64,000 nucleotides of DNA from Prorocentrum cordatum (GCA_963575745.1 CAUYUJ010014763.1:83501-147500); one strand, 5' to 3'; shown: positions 32,509 to 44,748, counted from the stretch's first letter. Translations and numbers: made by a program. The notes: generated from the sequence alone by a model not told the origin.

Positions 32509-33400
32509 GCTGGTGGGGTTACTTTTCAGTCAGCGGCCGCAGGCGAGCGCGCCAGCGGCGAGTCCAGTCAGAGCGGGGCGCGCAAAGACGAATTAACCTA
32601 AAGCGGTGGGCCGGGGCCTCACGCAGCACCTCGGCGGCGGGCGGGCGAGGAGGATACCAGTACTGCCAGGGTGCACGCATGCAACGCGTCGAAAGCAGCA
32701 GGCGGCCAGGGTAACAGGCGACCAGTCTGGTGGGGGTACTTTTTAGTCAGCGGCCGCGGGCGAGCGCGCCGGCGGCGAGTGAGGTCAAAGCGGGCTGCGC
32801 AACGACTGGTGGGGTTACTTTTTTGGTCTGCGGCCGCGCGACAACGGTCTGGCGGCGAGGGGCAATGTCCAGGGCGGGCGGCACAATGCGAATTGGCGAC
32901 CCCAACCGCCACGTTGGCAGGCCGGTTCGCACCTGCACAACAAGCGCGCAGTTGCGCATGCACTGAACAAAAGGCTCTGCATTCACCAGCAGACGCACCT
33001 AGGCGCCGCACTGTAAACCAAAGTGAACAAGCGGCCGCGGGTGCGAGTGCAACGGAGTGAGTCGCCGGTGCGGCGCCAAACTCCAAGCAGCCAGCCCGGC
33101 TAGCTAAGAGACACGAGCCCGGGAAACCGGGCTGCCGGCGGTGGAAAACAAGAGGCAAAGCGAGCGCGGAAGGCTGAACCACTCAGCGCGCAGCCCTCAG
33201 CGCGGAAGGCTGAACCACTCAGCGCGAAAAGCTGAACCACTGGTGGGGTTACTTTTCCGGTCGCGGCCGCGAGACGACGGTCAGGCGGCGAGAGCAAAAT
33301 CTGGGACGCGAACAAGGCGAATTAGCAACAACTGGTGGGGTTATTTTTTTGGTTGGCGGCTCCCAGGCGAATGTCGAGGAACGGGGCATCGAACGGGGCG
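32509..33400 (+). repeat. R1 repeat cluster, head GCTGGTGGGGTTAC
   Basis: Heads start near 32509, 32727, 32806, 33240 and 33332. Each begins CTGGTGGGGTTACTTTTT and continues with GCGGCCGC and then GCGCCAGCGGCGAGT-like sequence over 80-100 bp. Related copies lie at 33887, 34756, 37044, 37147 and 37431, and the head alone at 162. The G/GTGGGGTTAC start followed by a T-run could suggest a mobile intron-like unit, but I have no exon evidence. GGCTGAACCACTCAGCGCG recurs at 33172-33240. Confidence 0.75.
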
Positions 33401-34190
33401 CGAAGCGAAGATAATTGGCCGCAGTGGCATATGCACACGCGAGGGACAAAATGACCCAAATTACACGCCCAGGCCGGCGCAGACATCCCGGCGATTGGGG
33501 ACCACTACGCGGCGACCGCAGCGAGATGGCGACGAGAAACGCCCTAAGGCGCCAGGCACCAGCCAGCACAACGTGACCAGGTGATCAAGCCGAGCATCCC
33601 GACGGGTGGGGACGAGCGCGGCGACCGGCACAGGGACGGTACTGGAATGGCAAGAGGAAGTCGCCCTGGCGGCGCCTGTCCCCGGCCGATTAACACACGT
33701 AAGCGAGGCCAAAGCGAAGAGAAAAGGTTCAGCGAACGCCAGCCGGGGCAAACGGCAGCGCCAAGAAAAGAAGGGGCAGCAAGCAGAGGAGGGTCTCACT
33801 CACCATGACTCACTGTCGCAAAGATGTGGCTGAAGCCCGTCCTTCGCAAGCGAAGGGGGCGACCCCGGTCTGCGCACGCGAGGTAACTGGTGGGGTTACT
33901 TTTTTTTACAGCCGCAGGCGGAAGCGCCAGCGGCGGGAGGTCGCGGGCGGGCTACGGCCGCGACTAAATTGCCTAGCGCGCGCGAGGGCCGTGGATCAGG
34001 CGGCGAGGGAGGCAGCGCCCAGGGCGGCAGCCGACGTGCAATCCAGGGAGACTGAGACAGCCCCAGGACGGGCATGCAACGGTGCATCCAACGAGCCTGA
34101 GGACAGGCAACGAGGAGACCAAGCGCCGCCAAAATGGCGCGTGAGGCGTTCCCAGAAGTCCAGATGCGAACAGAAAGGAACGTTCCCGAG
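33401..34190. other. No gene; one R1 copy
   Basis: Holds an R1 copy starting at 33887 and otherwise unassigned GC-rich sequence. Frames on both strands are short. Confidence 0.5.
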
Positions 34191-34756
34191 GACATCGATC
34201 CAGGGAGTCTGACGGGTACCACAGACTGACTGGGGACATAAGTCCAGCGGAAAATTCTGGCGGTGACACGAAGTCGCGACGCCAAAACGCGCATCCAGGG
34301 CGTGGAGCGTGACAGGAGAACCTTCCACAACTGAGATGCGTCAGCCCAGATCCAACGAGTGGAAGGGCACCGTAGTGCACGATACACGGTCGACCACGTG
34401 GCGTGTGCACATCCAAAGTGTCTCAGCGCTACCCAAACCGAGTCGGATAGCACCCGAGGGACGGGACCTTCGCATACCCAAGACGCATCCCTCAGAGCCA
34501 CTTCGATCCAGGGTCACGGCGGAAGACCGTTCAGCATTTCCAGAGGACATCGATCCAGGGAGTCTGACGGGTAACACAGACTGACTGGGGATATAAATCC
34601 AGCGGAAAAACCTGACGGCGAATCCAAGTCGCGACGCAAGAACGCGCATCCAGGGTGTGGAGCATGATGCCAGGAGAACCTTCCACAACTGAGATGCGTC
34701 AGCCCAGATCCATCGAGTGGAAGGGCGTCGTAGTGCACGATACACGGTCGACCACG
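34191..34756 (+). repeat. About 355-bp tandem duplication
   Basis: The segment from GACATCGATCCAGGGAGTCT (34191) to CACGATACACGGTCGACC (about 34398) recurs at 34546-34756 with roughly 85-90% identity. It ends directly against an R1 head at 34756. Confidence 0.85.
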
Positions 34757-35560
34757 CTGGTGGGGTTACGCGAAGCGTCTAGAATTTTCGTCGGCGTCCG
34801 CGGACCGCGCCGCGCGCGCCGCTGAACCTTGAGCATGGGGGGACAGAAGGGTAGGTAAAACTTGCTTCCTCAGGTTCGCGGCGGGATGCAGGACCCTCAC
34901 AAATCCATCCACCTCGAGGAATGCCAGCTCCGGCCGTGATTGTTCAATCGGTTGCACAGTTGTTCGCGACGCCAAATCTCAGGGTCCGACGCCGTGGGCA
35001 TTCAGTCTCGACGCCATTCTTTTCGGCTTCGGCCTCAGGAGTGCCGCTAACGGGCCCCGGGGCCATCAAGCATGGCTCCAGGGCGGAGAACTAACCCCGG
35101 ACAAGGGGTTCCAGAGCTCTGGGTCCGCGGACTTTTGGTAGACAAAAAACATCGGATCAATTCTCGCTGCGTCTGGGAGGTCTTCGATACTCTTTCCTTG
35201 GTGCTCTGAAAGGTTGTATCGCCTCGGATGCTTGCCCGCAGTTGCGCCTCGACAAAGTGGGCCCGGGGGTGCCCGAAGTCGAACGGCCGACGACGGCCTG
35301 AGATTAGGCAACCACATGCGAAACCTACCCCTGCAGGTCAGATTTCAAATAAACAGGCTAGGTTTCAGAATCCCAGCAGCCCTTCAGGGCATGGGTGGTT
35401 TTAGGGCGTTTCCTCTTCCAACCCCCCTTCTTCCCCTTCGGAGAGGGGCTTATCACTGTTCCCACTTACTACACACCCCCTACCTAAGGCGACCGGCAGC
35501 CAACCAGGACCAATGAGGACCCCCCACCACCATCCATGTCAAAAGACAATGTGAAATCCA
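34756..35560. other. No gene; R1 head fused to the shared module
   Basis: Positions 34756-34826 combine the R1 head, GCGAAGCGTCTAGAATTT and the 44-bp module. A minus frame at 35066-35317 ends with IDPMFFVYQKSADPELWNP, which has a protein-like composition but is unassigned. Confidence 0.45.
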
Positions 35561-35561
35561 A

Positions 35562-35796
35562 TGCGGGGCAAAATCTTGGGTCATGATCGGGGGGGGGGCG
35601 CGAGCACTTTGCATTGTTTTTTCAGGCAGGGGCGTCGGGGTACAGGCATATTGCCTGCTGCGCGCAGTGCCACATCCCTGCCAAAAAACAACACAGATGC
35701 ACTTCGAGGCAAAATCTGGAGCATGCACGGGCACCCCGCGATCACTATGCATTAACTTTTGATTGGGACGGCCAAGGTACTGGCATATTGCCTGCT
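35562..35796 (+). repeat. About 140-bp tandem duplication
   Basis: Two degenerate copies start GGGGCAAAATCTTGG (35562) and GAGGCAAAATCTGGAG (about 35705). Both end with GGCATATTGCCTGCTG. Confidence 0.75.
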
Positions 35797-35889
35797 GTGT
35801 AAAGGCCCACCAGAGACACTATGATGGCCTCCCCGCCGCGATTGCGCACTCGTTTTCGACACGGGTAGTAGGGGCCGACAGAATTCCCG

Positions 35890-36110
35890 ATGTGTACTGC
35901 CACGTGCGCAGGCGCACCTGGAACACTATGCCCCGAACGTGGCGTACCTGGCGCGGCTAGAATATGCGGCACGCGTGGCGCACGTGGATCATGTGGCGCA
36001 TCTGGCGCACCAGGCGTGCCTGGTACGCTTGGGCCACAGGGGGGCCTGGCGCACCTGACGGGCGTGGCGTGCCTGGCACGCGTGGCGCACCTCGCCCCAG
36101 CGTTGCGAAC
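35890..36110 (+). repeat. 9-bp GTGGCGCAC repeat
   Basis: Degenerate CTGGCGCAC/GTGGCGCAC/CTGGCACGC units. The Trp/Arg/Thr-rich frame over it is an artefact. Confidence 0.8.
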
Positions 36111-37043
36111 ATTGCACCTGTTGAAGTTTCCGTGTTCGTTGCCCATCCGAAGACGACCGCTGAACATGCTGAGGCCGGGGTGCTACTTACACCCCCAAGA
36201 CGAAAGGTTGTTCCTCTTGGGTCCGAACATGGTGCCTTCAACTCTCGCGCCAGCGCGCGCGAAGTTAACCTTGGCGGATCCAATTGAGTTGGTGCGGGCC
36301 CGAAGTTGGTTTGGATTTGTGCCGCGGTGGATCAAATTTCTTCCGCCAGACGCTTTGCGTCTGGCGGCACCGATGCTCTCGCCAACCGCACGTCGCCGCT
36401 GGCGCCTCAACAACAAAATCCTTCGTCCTGCGTGAGTATGTGGTGGATTTCGGAAACCCTGAGCCCCAAAAAACGCTTTCATCACTTGGAAATTGTTTTA
36501 CTTCCGCCGGCCTTCCGCCGGCCTCCGCCGGCGGAGGCGGCCTCGTTTTACTTCCCCCGACCTTGCGCCGCCCGTCCGCCGCATTCCGCGGCGGAATACG
36601 TGACAATTCATTCGACCCTCGAAGGCAACGCTTTTGTTGGAACGCCTCATGCGTTGGGAGGGCGGGCGGGAGTGAGCGAGACAGCTTGCGGGCGGACAGG
36701 GTGGCTTGACCCCTCCCCGGACCCCTCCCGCTGCACCTGGATGGGGGGTCGCGGGTAACCAGAGCGGCCAATGTGGCCTCGCTCGTGAGAGAACCACACA
36801 CGTCGACTGGACTGAGGTTTTGGCCACCTTTCGGCCTCATCGGGGGGGACCCTAATTCAGCACGGCCCTTCCTGTGACCGATTTCCTCCAAGATGGCCCC
36901 CGAAGCTCCCAAGGGCGCCCCAGGAAGGGCCGCGCGCCGTCCAAAGCTACAGCTAACAAGCAGGAGCCTAAACTGCACACGAGAGAGAAAGGAAAATAGA
37001 GACAACAAGAGAACAGCGGGAGGTGAGACTAGCTGGGGCGAAA
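36111..37043. other. No gene recognised
   Basis: Contains the perfect palindrome GCCTCCGCCGGCGGAGGC near 36520 and otherwise unassigned sequence with short frames. Confidence 0.45.
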
Positions 37044-37490
37044 GCTGGTGGGGTTACTTTTTGTCGCAACCGCAGGCGAGGGCGCCAGCGGCGAGTGAGA
37101 TCCGAGCGGGCCGCGCAAGAGCCGAAATGCCTAACGCCGACGGGCCGCTGGTGGGGTCATTTTTTGTCGCAACCGCAGGCGAGAGCGCCAGCGGCGAGTA
37201 AGGTCCGAGCGGGCCACGCAAGAGCCGAATTGCCTAACGCCGACGGGCCGGCGACCTAAGCAGCACCTGAGCGGGTCCGCCGCCGTGAGGGGGGTGCGGG
37301 CTGCAGCTGCCACGAACCAGGTCCAGGAGCGCGCACGTGCACGATTAACCAGCCGGGGTTGGAGCGCATCGAAAATGGCGCGGGGATGGTACCAGGATGT
37401 GGCCAGGAAGGCAACCATCAGTACACTGCAGCTGGTGGGGGTACTTTTTCGGTCGCGGCCGGGAGCGAAGAGCGCGCGCGGCGAGCAGGG
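37044..37490 (+). repeat. R1 repeat copies, second cluster
   Basis: Heads at 37044, 37147 and 37431. The first two are about 103 bp apart and nearly identical over GTCGCAACCGCAGGCGAG and the sequence that follows. Confidence 0.75.
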
Positions 37491-39284
37491 TGTCCGGGCC
37501 GACGGGCAAGCCTAATTAGCTACAAGACGCGCCGCTAGCTGGCCGGCCCACTCACAAAGCAGCCGCGGGGCTGCGGGGAAGCTGACGGCAGGGGGCATCC
37601 TGGGAAGCTCGGGCGCGCGCAGTGGGCAACATGTCGAGAAATTCGATGCCTGCCGCGAGGCATGACCCACACAGCGACATGACGTGCACCGGGGCAAACG
37701 TGCCCGTCATACTGAGTGGGGACAGGCGCGAAGCCCGATGAGCGAGTCGCCAGTGAGGCGCCAGGCTCCAACCGTCCCAACGACGTGTGCTGGCTAGGGG
37801 AGCTGAGCTGTCGAGGAACGCGGAACGACGCGACCTGCTGGGAGCGGGGGGATGAGCCCTGGGCGCTGCTGCTGCTGATGCTGCTGCGAAAGGCTGAACC
37901 ACTCCGCGGCGATCACAGCACCCACAAGTCCACCAGACAGTGCACGCGGTAGGCCCGGACGACCGCGAGCCGGCCCCGTGGGCAACGGCACAGCGCCAGG
38001 CCAGGTGGGCAAGAGGAGAAGGCCAGGCAGGCGTGGTGAGCATCGCCGGCGAGGCAGGGGGATCCGGAGGGGCGCTGCACTGGTGGCGAGGCAGCTGCCG
38101 CCTGAAGTACGCCAAAGACCACCGAGGGACTGCCATATCCTCCAAGTACACAAAGCTGGCTGTACCTCCAGGGGCGGTGCGTGGCGCGTGTCCAAGCAAG
38201 TGGGAGAACCATTGCACTTGGGCGGGGCGACCTGAGGGAAGCTGCGCTGTAGCAGCCGCGAGAGCCGACGGCCACCATGGGCCGACCATGTCCGCCGCTT
38301 CCGCCCTTCCCGCGGGGCTCGGGGTCGCCGTCAACCACGCGCCACGTGGGCCTCCAGGGTAGCAGCTAACCGCAGCTGAAAGTGAGGAACCTCACCACGG
38401 ACAGCGGGAGTCAAGGGCGGGCCCTGGGGAAGGGGGGCGGAGCCAACGGCGTCAGTCGGCACGCCGGGCGCCGGGGGCCAAGGGCGGGGGGCGCCCGCCT
38501 GGCCCGAGAGGGGCCCGAGGGGAGAGGCGAGGAGAAGCACCTCAACGCCCCTCGAACGGGCCCCAGATCTGCCTGTCAAGGGACATGGTCGCCATTCTCG
38601 AGGGTCCTCCAGGGTCGCAGCGAACCGCCGCTCAAGAGCAAATAGTAACGAATGATAGGTCCTTCGCTCGGTGTTGGTGCCGTTTGATGGTGTGGTCCGG
38701 AGTGGACACCCTGCCGCGCTGAATGCTGGTCTGCCAACGCGGAGACTGGCACCTCTGTGGGGGTGGTGGGTGTTGGTCCTTCAGGGTCGCAGCCAACCGC
38801 CGCTGATGTTCGTGCGCCTGCAGTGCGACAAAACTGCGACCTACCTAGGTCGAGCTCGCCGCCAGGCAGGCGGGGGGGGGTGCTGCGGCCCACCCCCTGC
38901 CCATGGCACGCGAGCCCGCTGTCGTCATCGGACAGCAAAGTCTGGGAGCCAGGGAGGCCTGCTTGCGCGAGCCAGGCGGGCCCCGCCGTGCCAGTGAAGG
39001 TGAGATGTCGGCTGCCGGTGGGGGCCCCCCCCCGTGTCAGGCCCGAAAAAGAAGACGGTGGTCCACTTATCCAGCGCGGGTTGTCTAGCCAAGCTGCGCC
39101 GTGGGTGAGATGTGGGGGCAGCCTTCGCCCCGGCGGAGGGTGGCCCCGGGCATTGCGGCCTGAGCCGGGCGCAGCGAGGTGAAACAAGCCCCTTCGGGGC
39201 AACGGGTGGCTGGAGGTGGGGGGAACAGGTGTCCATGGGCAGGTCCCTAGAAAGGGCGTTGAGGTAGGACGTGTCGGGAGCACG
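37491..39284. other. No certain gene; short dispersed triplicate
   Basis: The segment CCTCCAGGGTCGCAGCGAAC-CGCCGCTGA recurs in variants at 38349-38379, 38603-38636 and 38776-38806. Open minus frames (37552-38334, 38576-39472) have no recognisable domains and compete with other open frames. Confidence 0.45.
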
Positions 39285-42200
39285 TCAGCCTTGGCTGTCG
39301 GAGTCGCTCTTAGCCCACCAGCGGGCGCGCTTGTCCGAGTCGCGGTCGCCCCCTCTTGGGGAGTATCGTTTGCCCCTGCCCTTCCAGTCGGAGTCCGCCC
39401 ATGGGGTATCTCGCCGATCCCACGAGGTCCACTCTTGCCAGCCCCGCCACTGGCTGGGGGTGGCAGTGCCAATGGCTCCAGCCCCGGGGCCCTGTGCAGC
39501 TGCAGGCGCTACAGCTCGGCCCTCGACAGTCCAGGGGGCAGGCTTGTCGCGGCTGCCGCACTCGCGCGGGGCGTGTGCGTGAGCGTCGTGCCGCGCGGAG
39601 TTCATGTGCTTGTCCCTAACTGCAGCCCATTCTACGCCGAGCGCGAGTCCTCGGTCCATCCGACATGCATCATGGCCGGCGTTGGCCCATGCCTCCAGGA
39701 AGTCCGCGCACGTCTGGAGTGCGTCGAGTTTGGGATTGCTCTTGTAGCCTCCCTTGGGGTCCTGACCCAGGGCAGCCCGCTTAATCCACGCATGCCAGAT
39801 GCCGTTGAAGGAGCCTCCCAAAGTATTTTGCAGGCGTGTGATATTGTCCTGGATGGGTTCGCTCCTTTCCACGCCTGCAGCTGCAATAATGCATTTGTAC
39901 ATGGCGCCGCCACCCAAGGGGTCGTTAAGGTTCTCGTAGTATGGCTGAGCACCCCTGCTGTCCCTCCAGGGTGCCCAGCGGACCTCCGTGCGCATGAGGT
40001 TACCCCTTGGTGACCTGGCGGCGCGCCCTCCCCCGTCCTCAGCATCTTCAGAGGCGGGGCGGTCGCGCCCACGCCCCCACGCAGCGCGGTTGGGCACGCG
40101 GTCGGCCCTGGCCCCCGCGCGATCCCAGGATGACCCCCTGTCTTTGGCACTCCAGAGTTCCAGGGCAGCAGCCCGGTCAACGGTCTGGGAATAGGGGGCC
40201 CAGGCCTTGCCACTTGGGGGCGCATCCGTGAAAGCACCTAGGGGGTCGAAGGGGTATGTTCCTTCGTCTTCGTCCGCGGCTGGTTCTGGGCTCGCGATCG
40301 GGCTCGTTTCCTTGGTTGCGGCTAATGCGCTTCTTGGTTCGCCCCCCCAGTCGGGCGCATCGCGTTCGCCCTCGGTCTTGCGCGCCTGCTCGCGCGAGCC
40401 CTGCACGTCCGCGGGCGGGTCGTTGGCCCCGTTGTCGCCGGGGGTCTCTTCATCCGCCCTGGGGGGGCGGCCTGGAGGCGCCTCTTGCTCTCGAGCCTGG
40501 CTGTCTGATGGCGGGGGCGTCTGCTACCTCGCCGGGTCTGTTCAGCCAATGTGCCGCTGGAGAGTTTGCCGTGGTTGCGTGCTCCATGGCGTTCTGAACT
40601 GGGCCTAGGTTCGCCGGTGATTTGATGGCGCCGTCAGCGAGGGTCGCGGGGTCCATGTCCACGAGGTATTGCAGTAGGGTGCTGAGCCTGCGGCGAAGAG
40701 GGCAAGCGCCTCGCTGATCGTCAAGGGTGGCTGCGCATGCCTGCCACTTGCTCGCGTGCATCACGTTGGCCCGCGTCAGGTGGGACGCCGCCCGTGCCGC
40801 TGCAGCCCGCTGGCTGCCCCATGGGATACCCGGGGGATGGAGATTCTCTGGGATCGCGCCCCCGTAGATGTTGACCAGGAAAAGGCGCAGACATTGGGGG
40901 GGCCAAGACTCCTGTCTGGTCTTCACGCCCGTGATCCCGACGCAGTATTCCGCCGCGTACTCCGCCCATTTTTCGTAAATGGTGGGGTTCCATTCCACTC
41001 TAGCAGGAACTTGACCAGTGAGCGTAGGGCGCTATGGCTATGAGAATCCTGTCCTGTGAGCCCAGAGGTAGAATGGGCTGGCAAGGCGGGCCCCGAGGGT
41101 GGGGGAATGTAGGGGAACAGGGACTTGATGTCCCGAGCGTCGGCGTCTTGCCCGCTGCTCTCACCGTCGGGGCAAGGCTGGCCGGTGCTGGTGGGGAGGG
41201 TCGGCTCTCCGGCTGGGGTGGCTGGTTTGCGTAGGCATCTGGAGCTGCGGCGTTGGCGCAGTCAGGGGTGAGGTAGACGGCGACGTTGTGGCGCTCAACT
41301 ACCACGTCCGCTATCGCTTCCCGCTTGGCTGGTGCCGCGGGGTAGATGCGCGAGGACTGTCGGTCGAGAGTGTAGTCGAGCGCACCTGGGGCCACGTTCA
41401 AGATGTGGGTGAGGCACCGCCTACAAGCCCAGCCGGCTTTCCACCTCCGCTGGGTCCAGAGGGCGGGCGTGCGATCCCATGGTGGTAGACCAGCACTGTC
41501 GTCGGCGGGTGCTTCAGGCTCTGGGCTCCACAGGAAGCAGCCTAGCGCTGGGCGGGTCACTGCCCACTCCAACAAGGGTGATCCCGCTGGGCAGGTGTCG
41601 CACTGGGCAGAGTAGGTGCCGGTGGAGTGTGACTCGAGACCGAACCTCCCATCTGTCAGTTTTGGGGCAGGTCGGGTCGCGCCAGCTGCGCGGGAGCTGT
41701 AGGCCGGGGGGGCTTTCATAACGAGGTCGCGCAAGGTCGTAGGGGTCGGGGCCATATCTGGGCGCCCACATCCGATCGGGAGCCGAGACACGGAAGGGGG
41801 TGTACTGGACTTCCTGTCGTGACGCGACTCTTCCATTATGCCCCTGTAGCACTGCAGTCGCATCGGTAGCGACCTCTTGCGGCCGCAGTCGCAGGGGGCG
41901 AGGGGTGTCTCGGTGCCCCTCCCTTCCACGGACTTGATCCAGCATCGCTCGCAGAGCCATTTGCAGTTCTTGCCTCGCAAGTACGCCTGAGAGCGGTTCT
42001 GTGCTAGGAGGTCCCTTGTGTCATCGTCTTCCCAGGTGCCGGCCGTGGACTCGAGTCCTCTTTCGTGGCAGTCGACCCCGTCACAATCGAAGCGGCCGTT
42101 TTTGAGGTCGCAGCCTGCAGCCGGACCTGTCGTCGGTCACCCTTGGTGGGATAAGAAGAGTTCCGGGGGCCGGGGAGGCTGGGGAGTCTTCGTCGAGCCG

Positions 42201-43405
42201 CCTGTTGGACATGGCAATGCCTCCTCCGATGTACTCGAGGTATGTCATGGCGTCTGGGCGTCCGAGTCCTTCCTCTGACCCGCTGAGCTCTTTGTGGAGG
42301 GTGCAGATGGAACACTTGCTCTTGCCCAGGGAACTGATCACGGCTGGTTGGACGAGCGCCTCCAGCACCCTCATGGGGGCTTCCAGGGGGAACTTGCTGC
42401 TCAGCATGCGGGCCCAGGTCCATGGGCACCCGCGTTCGACGGCGACCCTGTGGTGGTGCGCGTACGTGGCGAGCATGCTGATGTGCTTGATGGCGTCCTC
42501 GAATTTCCCATGTAGAGTGGCCAAAGCACTCAGGGGGAAGCCCCACGCGCTTGCGAAGGCGGTTCTGTAATCGAGATGGACGTTCTGCCGCGGAAAGCAG
42601 ATGCCCATGGCTGCCTCTATGATGTCCCCAGTGTCCTCCGGATGTGGGAACGGCCAGAGTGTTGCACGATGCTCGCGCAGCTGGATCATCATGACGACTC
42701 GGAGAAATCTGAGTGTGGGGGTGTCCAGGGGGCTGCCGTCGCTGCTGAGGGGGGAGCATCTTAGCACCGAGTTGGCTTGGCCTGCTTGGAGAAGGGACTG
42801 GGTCTGCGCGGTGCCTCTTACACCTCCCCGTGTCGGCGCTCCATGCCCCGGGGAACTGGTGCAAGATCTCAGGGGGGGTGCACCGGTTGGCGCCTTTTGG
42901 GCGATGGCTGACGCCCCTCACTTTGGGCAGGGGTGGGAGCGATTCGGTGGGGACGGCTAAGCTCTTGTCGTTCCAGGGGGTGCCCAGCCCAAGGAACCAC
43001 ACCAGGGCTGCCCACGTCATGTTGTACACAAGGTTGCTGGCGTCTATGCCCAGTTCTACGTCGCAGGAGAACCCTAGGTGACTCCACGCCTTACGGTCGA
43101 AGAGGCCCGGTTGTCTTGGTGTGTCGGCCATGGAGAACTGGTGGGGGGGCAGGTCGGAGACTGTGTACATGACCACCCCCATGGCGGGGTCCTCGACCAG
43201 CTTCTGCAGGCTGTTGCGGATGACATCGCCAACGCAGGTCCATGAAAATTCTGGGTCCAGCGGAGCTGCGATCTTGTCGGTGAAGTTTTTCTCCATTGAG
43301 GCTCGGGCTTTCACTATCGCGTGGTCAAGCCCCTTGATGACTTCGTCGCCTGCGTGTGAAGGGGATTCAGGAATCCAGAAGGTGAGGTCCGTTCTAGAGC
43401 GAAGC
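39285..43405 (-). pseudogene. Frameshifted cysteine-rich protein, unknown function
   Basis: A nearly continuous minus-strand coding trace moves through the three frames, with breaks near 42780, 42125, 41030 and 40450. The N-terminal block (from about 43405) contains TDLTFWIPESPSHAGDEVIK and CVGDVIRNSLQKLVEDPAMG. The second has FPHPEDTGDIIEAAMGICFP and a CSICTLHKELSG cluster. The third is Cys-rich: FDCDGVDCHERG, CKWLCERCW and PCDCGRKRS. The fourth has VEWNPTIYEKWAEYAAEYCV. The last (373-codon frame, 39285-40406) has YKCIIAAAGVERSEPIQDN, LEAWANAGHDACRMDRGL and a Trp/Arg/Ser-rich basic tail. Length and basic tail suggest a retroelement ORF1, but no family is recognisable. It could also be a host gene with introns at the frame changes. 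Confidence 0.55.
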
Positions 43406-43418
43406 GTCTAGAATTTGA
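43391..43418. repeat. Shared module GCGAAGCGTCTAGAATTT at the coding edge
   Basis: The module, also at about 177-195 and 34767-34784, sits where the minus-strand coding trace begins. Here it forms a hairpin, TTCTAGA-GCGAAGCG-TCTAGAA. It may mark an insertion boundary. Confidence 0.5.
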
Positions 43419-44025
43419 AGCATGTCTGAAGTGAGCTGAGCCCCCAAAGTGGTATCCGGTACCCCAGCATCGTTTGGCGCGAGGGGTAGGGTTCGCAAGC
43501 GGTCGCAGAGAGAGGTATTGCCAGAGAGCCACTAAGCCCAGACCCACCTCGCATCGTGGACAAAACCATTTCCCAGGATGTTTTTGGCCGGATCCTGCCT
43601 CCACGGGGGGGGCCCTCAGCGGGCCTCGGCGCTGCGGGCAAGACTGTGCTCGGGATGGGAAACTGGTCGCGGGGAAAGGACGGCTTCGGACGAGATTCAT
43701 GCCATGATGCGGTCGGCTGCGTCCCAGGAGTTCCAGAACTTTCTGGCGGCAATCGGCAGTTCGGGCTCGGCGCTTCGTCTCCGGCAGGGACGGCACGGAA
43801 GCCCGCAAATCTTGGAGACCACCACTGTCACGATCTCTTGCTCCTCTTCCCCTGGGTGTCCACGCCGTGACGCAGAAGCCGCGACGGCGGCCACGTGGGG
43901 GAGCCTCTGCCGGGGGGGCCGCCCGCGGGCCTCGATGCGGAGGCCCCCCTCGCGCGGGGACCTCAGGAAGCGCCCCTGCGGACCCCCGGGGCCCACTGTC
44001 CGATCGGTCCGCCCCTCGCCCCTGT
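43419..44025. other. No gene recognised
   Basis: Frames are open on both strands but with GC-driven composition. No repeat or domain is recognised. Confidence 0.45.
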
Positions 44026-44215
44026 CCCCAGACCCCCTCGGGTTATGAAAAAATCCCGACGGCGTTTTCTCGCTATTTTCAGCCTCAGGGGGCCCTCATT
44101 GGCCCTCGGGGCCGTGGAAAAAACTATTCAAAACGCGCAAAACCGGTCTCAGGGAAAGGGTCGAGACCTCTGGGGGTCGACGTTCTGATAAAATCAAGAC
44201 GTCGGGGGTCTGGGC
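44026..44215 (+). mobile_element. MITE-like element, family E, copy 1
   Basis: Starts CCCCAGACCCCCTCGGGTT and ends GACGTCGGGGGTCTGGG, an inverted-repeat-like pair. The interior has ACCGGTCTCAGGGAAAGGGT then CGAGACCTCTGGGGGTCGAC. It abuts family A copy 1. Confidence 0.6.
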
Positions 44216-44382
44216 TTAGGTAGGGCGGGCATGTCCCCCCACAGGCGCATTTTGGATGAAAAATCAAGCACAGTCAAAAAACATTCAAACATAAACAAAA
44301 CATAATATTAAAAAATCGTCCCAAGTCTATCCTGTGGCTATTTAGGAAGATTCCTCCTGTACAGGGACATGCCCGCCTTAAG
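44216..44382. mobile_element. MITE-like element, family A, copy 1
   Basis: Ends GGGCGGGCATGTCCCCCCAC and the complement-matching GTACAGGGACATGCCCGCC followed by TTAA. The interior is A-rich with GATGAAAAATC and a TCGTCCCAAGTC-like core. It shares the family TIR GGGCATGTCCCCCTACAGG. Confidence 0.65.
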
Positions 44383-44529
44383 TCTGGGCGGGCGGTACCC
44401 AGGCACGCGGCGCCTCGAAGAGATCGAGGCGACCGGGAAGTCGCCAGGCTCCTGGGCTCACAGGGCCTGCCTCCAGGCGTCCCGGGGCCGCGGAACATAT
44501 CCGGGCCCGGGAGGAACCGCCCGCCTTTG

Positions 44530-44748
44530 GAGGCCTCCTGGATGGGGTCCGAGCAGATGGGGTCGGAGGACCGCGCCTCATCGCCGATGCATCGGCGATG
44601 CACTGGCGATGGCTCGTCGACGTCGGCGACGCATCCGCGGCGCCGGCGTGGGGAGAATCGGGCCCCACATCGGGCCGCAGCGTCGATGCATCGGCGATGC
44701 CGCGCGATCCTCCGACCCCATCTGCTCGGACCCCACCTGGGCGGCCTA
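44530..44748. repeat. 220-bp inverted repeat with about 65-bp arms
   Basis: The left arm (44530-44595, GATGGGGTCCGAGCAGATGG and on) is repeated as its reverse complement at 44682-44748 with only a few differences. The left arm ends in the perfect palindrome ATCGCCGATGCATCGGCGAT. The transcript could form a long hairpin. Confidence 0.85.

Noticed and set aside
37552-38334. 260-codon minus ORF as a gene
   Set aside because: Two other frames are open over the same DNA, its composition is Ala/Pro/Arg-biased, and there is no domain or leader fragment.
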